Part shown: piece by piece, positions 60,375-64,000 of the stretch
Layout: every line of letters begins with the position of its first letter
How positions within the stretch are numbered: position 1 is the first letter of the stretch
NCBI RefSeq assembly: GCF_009495755.1
Contig: NZ_WIBJ01000031.1
Coordinates: 479,421 to 543,420 of the forward strand
DNA: 64,000 nt
DNA from: Flavobacterium sp. LMO8
GTDB taxonomy: Bacteria > Bacteroidota > Bacteroidia > Flavobacteriales > Flavobacteriaceae
Direction: 5' to 3'
Position numbers and translations under genes: made by a program
The notes under the pieces: generated by a model
The model's database searches: none
What the model saw: the letters and a program-made list of their open reading frames with translations, nothing else
What the model was told of the DNA's origin: nothing

Positions 60375-61730
60375 ATGAAAATTCATTTTTTAGGCGGAGC
60401 AGGAACTGTAACGGGTTCAAAAACGTTAATCGAACACAATAATCTTAGAATTTTGATTGATTGTGGCATGTTTCAAGGAATAAAATCATTGCGCGAATTA
60501 AATCGTGAGCCGCTTTCCATTTTACCTGAAACGATTGATTTTGTATTGCTTACTCATGGACATTTAGATCATTGTGGTTGGTTGCCAAAACTAGTTAACG
60601 AAGGTTTTAAAGGAAAAATTTTCTGTACACGACCAACAAAAGAAATTTCACGATTGATTTTGTACGATAGTGCGAAAATTCAGGAAGAGGAAGCTAAAAA
60701 AGCCAATGAAGAACATTTTTCAAAACACGACCCAGCCGAACCGTTATATACAGAGTCCGAAGTAGATGCTGTAATTCCGAAATTCAGAGTTGTGGAAAAA
60801 GATTTGGATGTGAAATTAGATGATGATGTTTCTTTCAAATTCTTTTATGCAAGTCATATTTTAGGCGCTTGTTCAATTGAATTAACCATCGACGGAAAAG
60901 TTTTGGTTTTCTCAGGTGATATTGGTCAAGATGATGATGTGTTGATGTTTCCACCACAAAAACCAAAAAAAGCTGATTATATTTTTTTAGAAAGCACTTA
61001 CGGAAATCGACTTCATCCTCAAACTGACGCTTTGTTGGAGTTAGAAGTCATAATAAACAACACATTTAATAAAGCAGGAACAGTTATAATTCCAAGTTTT
61101 GCTGTGGAACGAGTACAAACCATGATGTATTTGATTTGGCAATTGAAAAAAGAAGAACGTATTCCTAATATGCCTTATATTATAGATACGCCAATGGGAA
61201 TTAGCGTTTTAGATGTTTTTAAAGATAATCGCACATGGCATAAATTATCTTTTGAAGATTGCGACGAAATGTGCAAAGTTTTTACACTAATTTCTGATTA
61301 CAAAGATAGCATGAATGCCGTTTACGATAAGCAACCAAAAGTAGTTATCGCAGCAAGCGGTATGATTACAGGCGGAAGAGTGTTGTCCTATTTAGAGCAT
61401 TTAATAGATAAACCAGAAACTACGGTAACGTTAGTAGGCTATCAAGCAGAAGGAACTCGCGGAAGAAAACTTTTAGAAGGCGCTCAAGAAATTAAAATTT
61501 ACGGAAAATATTATCCTATTTTAGCAAATATTCTCTTAATAGAAAGTTTATCAGCACATGGCGACCAAAAAGATTTACTGAATTGGTTATCCGAATTGGA
61601 AAACAAACCTAAAAAAATATTCTTAGTTCATGGCGAAAATGAAGCTGCAGATGAATTGCGATTAAAGGTGCAAGAGCAATATGGTTTTGATGCTCAAGTT
61701 CCGTTTTTAGGGCAAGTCATTGAAATTTAG
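60375..61730 (+). CDS. Metallo-beta-lactamase-fold beta-CASP hydrolase (RNase-like)
   Basis: The 451-aa protein has the metal-binding motif LLTHGHLDHCGWLPKL, further ligands in FYASHILGACS and VFSGDIGQ, and C-terminal beta-CASP/RMMBL motifs (VIAASGMITGGRVLSYLEH, SAHGDQKDLLNWL, VHGENEAADEL). Homologues such as CPSF-73 and bacterial and archaeal relatives cleave RNA. Probably cytoplasmic. It shares an operon with the ATP-cone/nuclease protein. The RNA target is unknown. Confidence 0.9.
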   Translation: MKIHFLGGAGTVTGSKTLIEHNNLRILIDCGMFQGIKSLRELNREPLSILPETIDFVLLTHGHLDHCGWLPKLVNEGFKGKIFCTRPTKEISRLILYDSAKIQEEEAKKANEEHFSKHDPAEPLYTESEVDAVIPKFRVVEKDLDVKLDDDVSFKFFYASHILGACSIELTIDGKVLVFSGDIGQDDDVLMFPPQKPKKADYIFLESTYGNRLHPQTDALLELEVIINNTFNKAGTVIIPSFAVERVQTMMYLIWQLKKEERIPNMPYIIDTPMGISVLDVFKDNRTWHKLSFEDCDEMCKVFTLISDYKDSMNAVYDKQPKVVIAASGMITGGRVLSYLEHLIDKPETTVTLVGYQAEGTRGRKLLEGAQEIKIYGKYYPILANILLIESLSAHGDQKDLLNWLSELENKPKKIFLVHGENEAADELRLKVQEQYGFDAQVPFLGQVIEI

Positions 61731-61763
61731 ACTAAAATTAACGTAAATTAAAATTCAATTTCC

Positions 61764-61771
61764 TACTTTTG
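61764..61771 (+). promoter_or_regulatory. -7 element of the HYC_CC_PP gene
   Basis: TACTTTTG, followed by five bases and then the ATG at 61777. A third case here of a promoter touching its start codon. Confidence 0.6.
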
Positions 61772-61776
61772 CTCCG

Positions 61777-62184
61777 ATGAATTTCAGAAAACACATAAGT
61801 ATTGTATTAGCTTCCTTAGTATTGCTTGCCAATTTAGGGTTGAGTTTTGCTGTGCATTATTGTAAAGATGAAATTGCATCGGTTTCTTTTCAATATCAAG
61901 AAGACGAACCTTGTGTTGAAGATGTAAAATCATGTTGTGCAAAAGAAGATTCTCACGATTCTTGTTGTTCAAACAAATTAATCAAAGTTGAAAAGAAGAC
62001 TGATGATATATTGGTTAAAACCTTTCAATTAGATTTAGAACCAACTGTTTTTGCTGCTGATTGGAAACCAAATTTAGAGGTATTCAACCCTGTTGCTACA
62101 ACATCAAACGAAGTGGCTTTTTATTGCGATTCTCATGCGCCGCCACTCTACAAGCTCTATTGTCAATTAGTTTTTTACGCATAA
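61777..62184 (+). CDS. HYC_CC_PP-family Cys-rich exported protein
   Basis: The 135-aa protein has a signal peptide (RKHISIVLASLVLLANLGLSFA), and then the family's signature elements in order: HYC (AVHYCKDE), CC pairs (SCCAKEDSHDSCC) and a PP segment near the end (HAPPLYKLYCQ). The clustered His and Cys suggest metal binding in the periplasm. The next gene encodes a TonB receptor 55 bp on, as is usual for this family, so a role in uptake or handling of a transition metal such as copper is plausible but unproven. Confidence 0.82.
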   Translation: MNFRKHISIVLASLVLLANLGLSFAVHYCKDEIASVSFQYQEDEPCVEDVKSCCAKEDSHDSCCSNKLIKVEKKTDDILVKTFQLDLEPTVFAADWKPNLEVFNPVATTSNEVAFYCDSHAPPLYKLYCQLVFYA

Positions 62185-62239
62185 TTTATTGTTTTTTATT
62201 CTGTAAATCAAAGAATTAATAACAATAAATAAACTTATT

Positions 62240-64000
62240 ATGTTTAAAAATATAGCGTTTTTGCTATTCTTTGTTTCTCAATTTATTTATTCGCAAGAAA
62301 CCATAAAAGGAATAGTAACAGACGAAAACAATCAACCTTTATTAGGCGCAAATGTGTTTTGGTTCAATACCGCAATTGGTACCACAACAGATGGAAATGG
62401 GAATTTTACCATAAAAAAATCTCCCGAAACTACTTTTTTAGTAGTGAGTTACATTGGTTTTGAAACTAAGAAAATTGAAATTACTTCAAGCACGATTTCT
62501 GTAGTTTTAAAAGAAGTTAATACTTTGAAAGAAGTAACGATTACCAAAACCAAAAAAGGAACCGAACATTCTTTGTACAAAGTTCAAAACATTCAGGTAA
62601 TGGGACAAAAAGAGTTGTTAAAAGCAGCTTGTTGTAATTTGTCTGAAAGTTTTAGTACAAATCCATCAATCGATGTTAATTTTTCAGATGCCGTAACAGG
62701 TAACCGTCAAATTAAGATGTTGGGATTAACAAGTCCGTATATTTTAATTGCGGAAGAAAATATTCCTTCGGTTCGAGGTGCTTCTCAAGCTTACGGATTG
62801 TCGTTTGTACCAGGAACTTGGGTAGAAAGTATCCAAATTACTAAAGGAGCAGGAAGTGTGATTAATGGTTACGAAAGTATTTCAGGCCAAATCAATTATG
62901 AAGTTTTGAAACCTTCAAATGATATTCCATTTTTCTTAAATGCGTATGCTTCGCAAGATGAACGTTATGAAATCAACACTCATTTCAATAATAAATTTAC
63001 TGATAAATTGAGTTCGACTTTGTTTTTACACGGAAATACACGAGTAGGAAAAAATGATATGAACGACGATGGATTTTTAGATGGTCCAATCGGAAAACAA
63101 GTTAATATTTTAAATCGCTGGCAATATAATGATGCCGAAAATGGTATTGTAAGTTTTTTAAATGTTCGCTACATGAACGATGAAAAACAAGCAGGTGAAA
63201 TGAGTTTCAATCCAGATACAGACAGATTAACTACAAATGCTTGGGGAAGTGAAATCAATACTGAAAAAATTGAAATTTCAAACAAAACAGGTTATGTTTT
63301 TCCAGATATGCCATATCAAAGTTTCGGATTTCAAAATTCGTTTCAATCGCACAAACAAGATTCGTATTTTGGTTTGAGTCAGTATGATATTCATCAAAAA
63401 AGTTTTTATTCGAATTTATTGTTCAATTCAATCATCAACAATACCAAAAATAAATTCACAACAGGTCTAAATTTCACTTACGATGATTATAATGAATTAG
63501 TAAATGTGAATTTCAATCGCGATTTTTCAAGAATTGATAATTCGGTTGGTGCCTTTTTTGAATATACGTATGATAATACTGATAATTTCAGTTTAGTAGC
63601 CGGAGCACGTGTAGATAATCACAATCGTTTAGGAACTTTTATCACGCCAAGATTACATATTCGTTACAATCCTTGGGAAGAAGCTGTAATTAGAGCTTCA
63701 GCTGGAAGAGGAAAACGTGCTGCAAATATTTTTGCTGAAAACCAACAATTGTTTGCATCCAACAGAAGTTTTTCAATCTTGAATACTGATGGGAAATTAT
63801 ACGGATTAAACCCTGAAATTGCTTGGAACTATGGTTTGAGTTTCATCCAAAAATTCAAGTTAGCTGGAAAAGATGCTGAGGTGATTTTGGATTATTATAG
63901 AACTGATTTCCAAAATCAGACTGTTGTTGATGTGGATCATTCACCACAAGAAGTCTTGTTTTATAATTTAGAAGGAAACAGTTTTGCTAATTCATTTCAA
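62240..64000 (+). CDS. TonB-dependent receptor, 3' end beyond the window
   Basis: 587 codons are open to the last base. A signal peptide (FKNIAFLLFFVSQFIYSQ) comes first, then a CarboxypepD_reg-like domain (residues about 20-95: IKGIVTDENNQPLLGANVFWFN), a plug domain (about 115-220: AACCNLSESFSTNPSIDVNF, TGNRQIKMLGLTSPYILIAEE, VPGTWVESIQITKGAGSVING) and part of a barrel. The plug has an unusual CC pair (KAACCNLSES). Linked to the HYC_CC_PP gene upstream, so likely metal uptake. The ligand is inferred. Confidence 0.88.
   Translation, partial: MFKNIAFLLFFVSQFIYSQETIKGIVTDENNQPLLGANVFWFNTAIGTTTDGNGNFTIKKSPETTFLVVSYIGFETKKIEITSSTISVVLKEVNTLKEVTITKTKKGTEHSLYKVQNIQVMGQKELLKAACCNLSESFSTNPSIDVNFSDAVTGNRQIKMLGLTSPYILIAEENIPSVRGASQAYGLSFVPGTWVESIQITKGAGSVINGYESISGQINYEVLKPSNDIPFFLNAYASQDERYEINTHFNNKFTDKLSSTLFLHGNTRVGKNDMNDDGFLDGPIGKQVNILNRWQYNDAENGIVSFLNVRYMNDEKQAGEMSFNPDTDRLTTNAWGSEINTEKIEISNKTGYVFPDMPYQSFGFQNSFQSHKQDSYFGLSQYDIHQKSFYSNLLFNSIINNTKNKFTTGLNFTYDDYNELVNVNFNRDFSRIDNSVGAFFEYTYDNTDNFSLVAGARVDNHNRLGTFITPRLHIRYNPWEEAVIRASAGRGKRAANIFAENQQLFASNRSFSILNTDGKLYGLNPEIAWNYGLSFIQKFKLAGKDAEVILDYYRTDFQNQTVVDVDHSPQEVLFYNLEGNSFANSFQ

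Overview
The window is chromosomal DNA of a member of the Flavobacteriaceae (Bacteroidota), most likely Flavobacterium or a close relative. The evidence is AT-rich sequence, flavobacterial promoters (TTTG about 19-21 bp before TAnnTTTG), very few Shine-Dalgarno sequences, the short 287-aa primary sigma factor, the gliding genes gldB and gldC, a type IX secretion (T9SS) C-terminal sorting domain, exosortase XrtF, and several TonB-dependent receptors. No prophage, insertion sequence, rRNA operon or CRISPR array was seen.

Layout. 1-5.4 kb: tail of a tRNA-Gly, a PepE-like peptidase on the minus strand, then an exported-protein operon of two paralogous CarboxypepD_reg-like proteins, a DUF6702 protein and an M1 metallopeptidase. 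5.4-10.8 kb: tatA, a PAP2 phosphatase, a GT9 glycosyltransferase, an O-methyltransferase, a ParE/RelE-type toxin-antitoxin pair, rlmN and a polyprenyl diphosphate synthase. 10.8-17.4 kb: the relic of an outer-membrane barrel gene, dnaG (zinc ligands lost), an orphan NarL-type regulator, nadE, gldB-gldC, engB and an alpha/beta hydrolase. 17.4-33.6 kb: a complete dcw cluster, mraZ-rsmH-ftsL-ftsI-murE-mraY-murD-ftsW-murG-murC-ftsQ-ftsA-ftsZ, preceded by 10-bp-phased GTGGTA repeats that look like MraZ operators. 33.7-35.8 kb: yqeY, tRNA-Arg, an M90/MtfA-like peptidase and a CBS protein.

35.8-41.8 kb is a surface-protein locus: a T9SS cargo protein, a TPR/LuxR-type regulator and a 901-aa fibre-like exported protein followed by a tiny membrane protein. 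An 18-bp motif (AGTAT-N5-T-AGTATAT) occurs three times, only in front of these genes, and is the best candidate here for an undescribed regulatory circuit. 41.9-47.7 kb: rpe, then an operon of TonB receptor, acid-phosphatase-like enzyme and beta-propeller phytase, with a Pho-box-like direct repeat (TTAACA-N5-TTAACA) upstream, which points to organic-phosphate scavenging. 47.8-55.2 kb: rpoD and a tightly overlapping four-gene envelope operon (unknown exported protein, STN-type TonB receptor, DUF4249 lipoprotein, macroglobulin/plug-like protein).

55.3-64 kb: pnp, rpsO, a free-methionine sulfoxide reductase-like GAF protein, the exosortase pair xrtF plus its associated membrane protein, an ATP-cone/PD-(D/E)XK protein next to a beta-CASP metallo-hydrolase, and a Cys-rich HYC_CC_PP protein before a TonB receptor that runs off the end. 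Several intergenic spacers, notably four inside the dcw cluster, carry short sequences that look like dispersed repeats.
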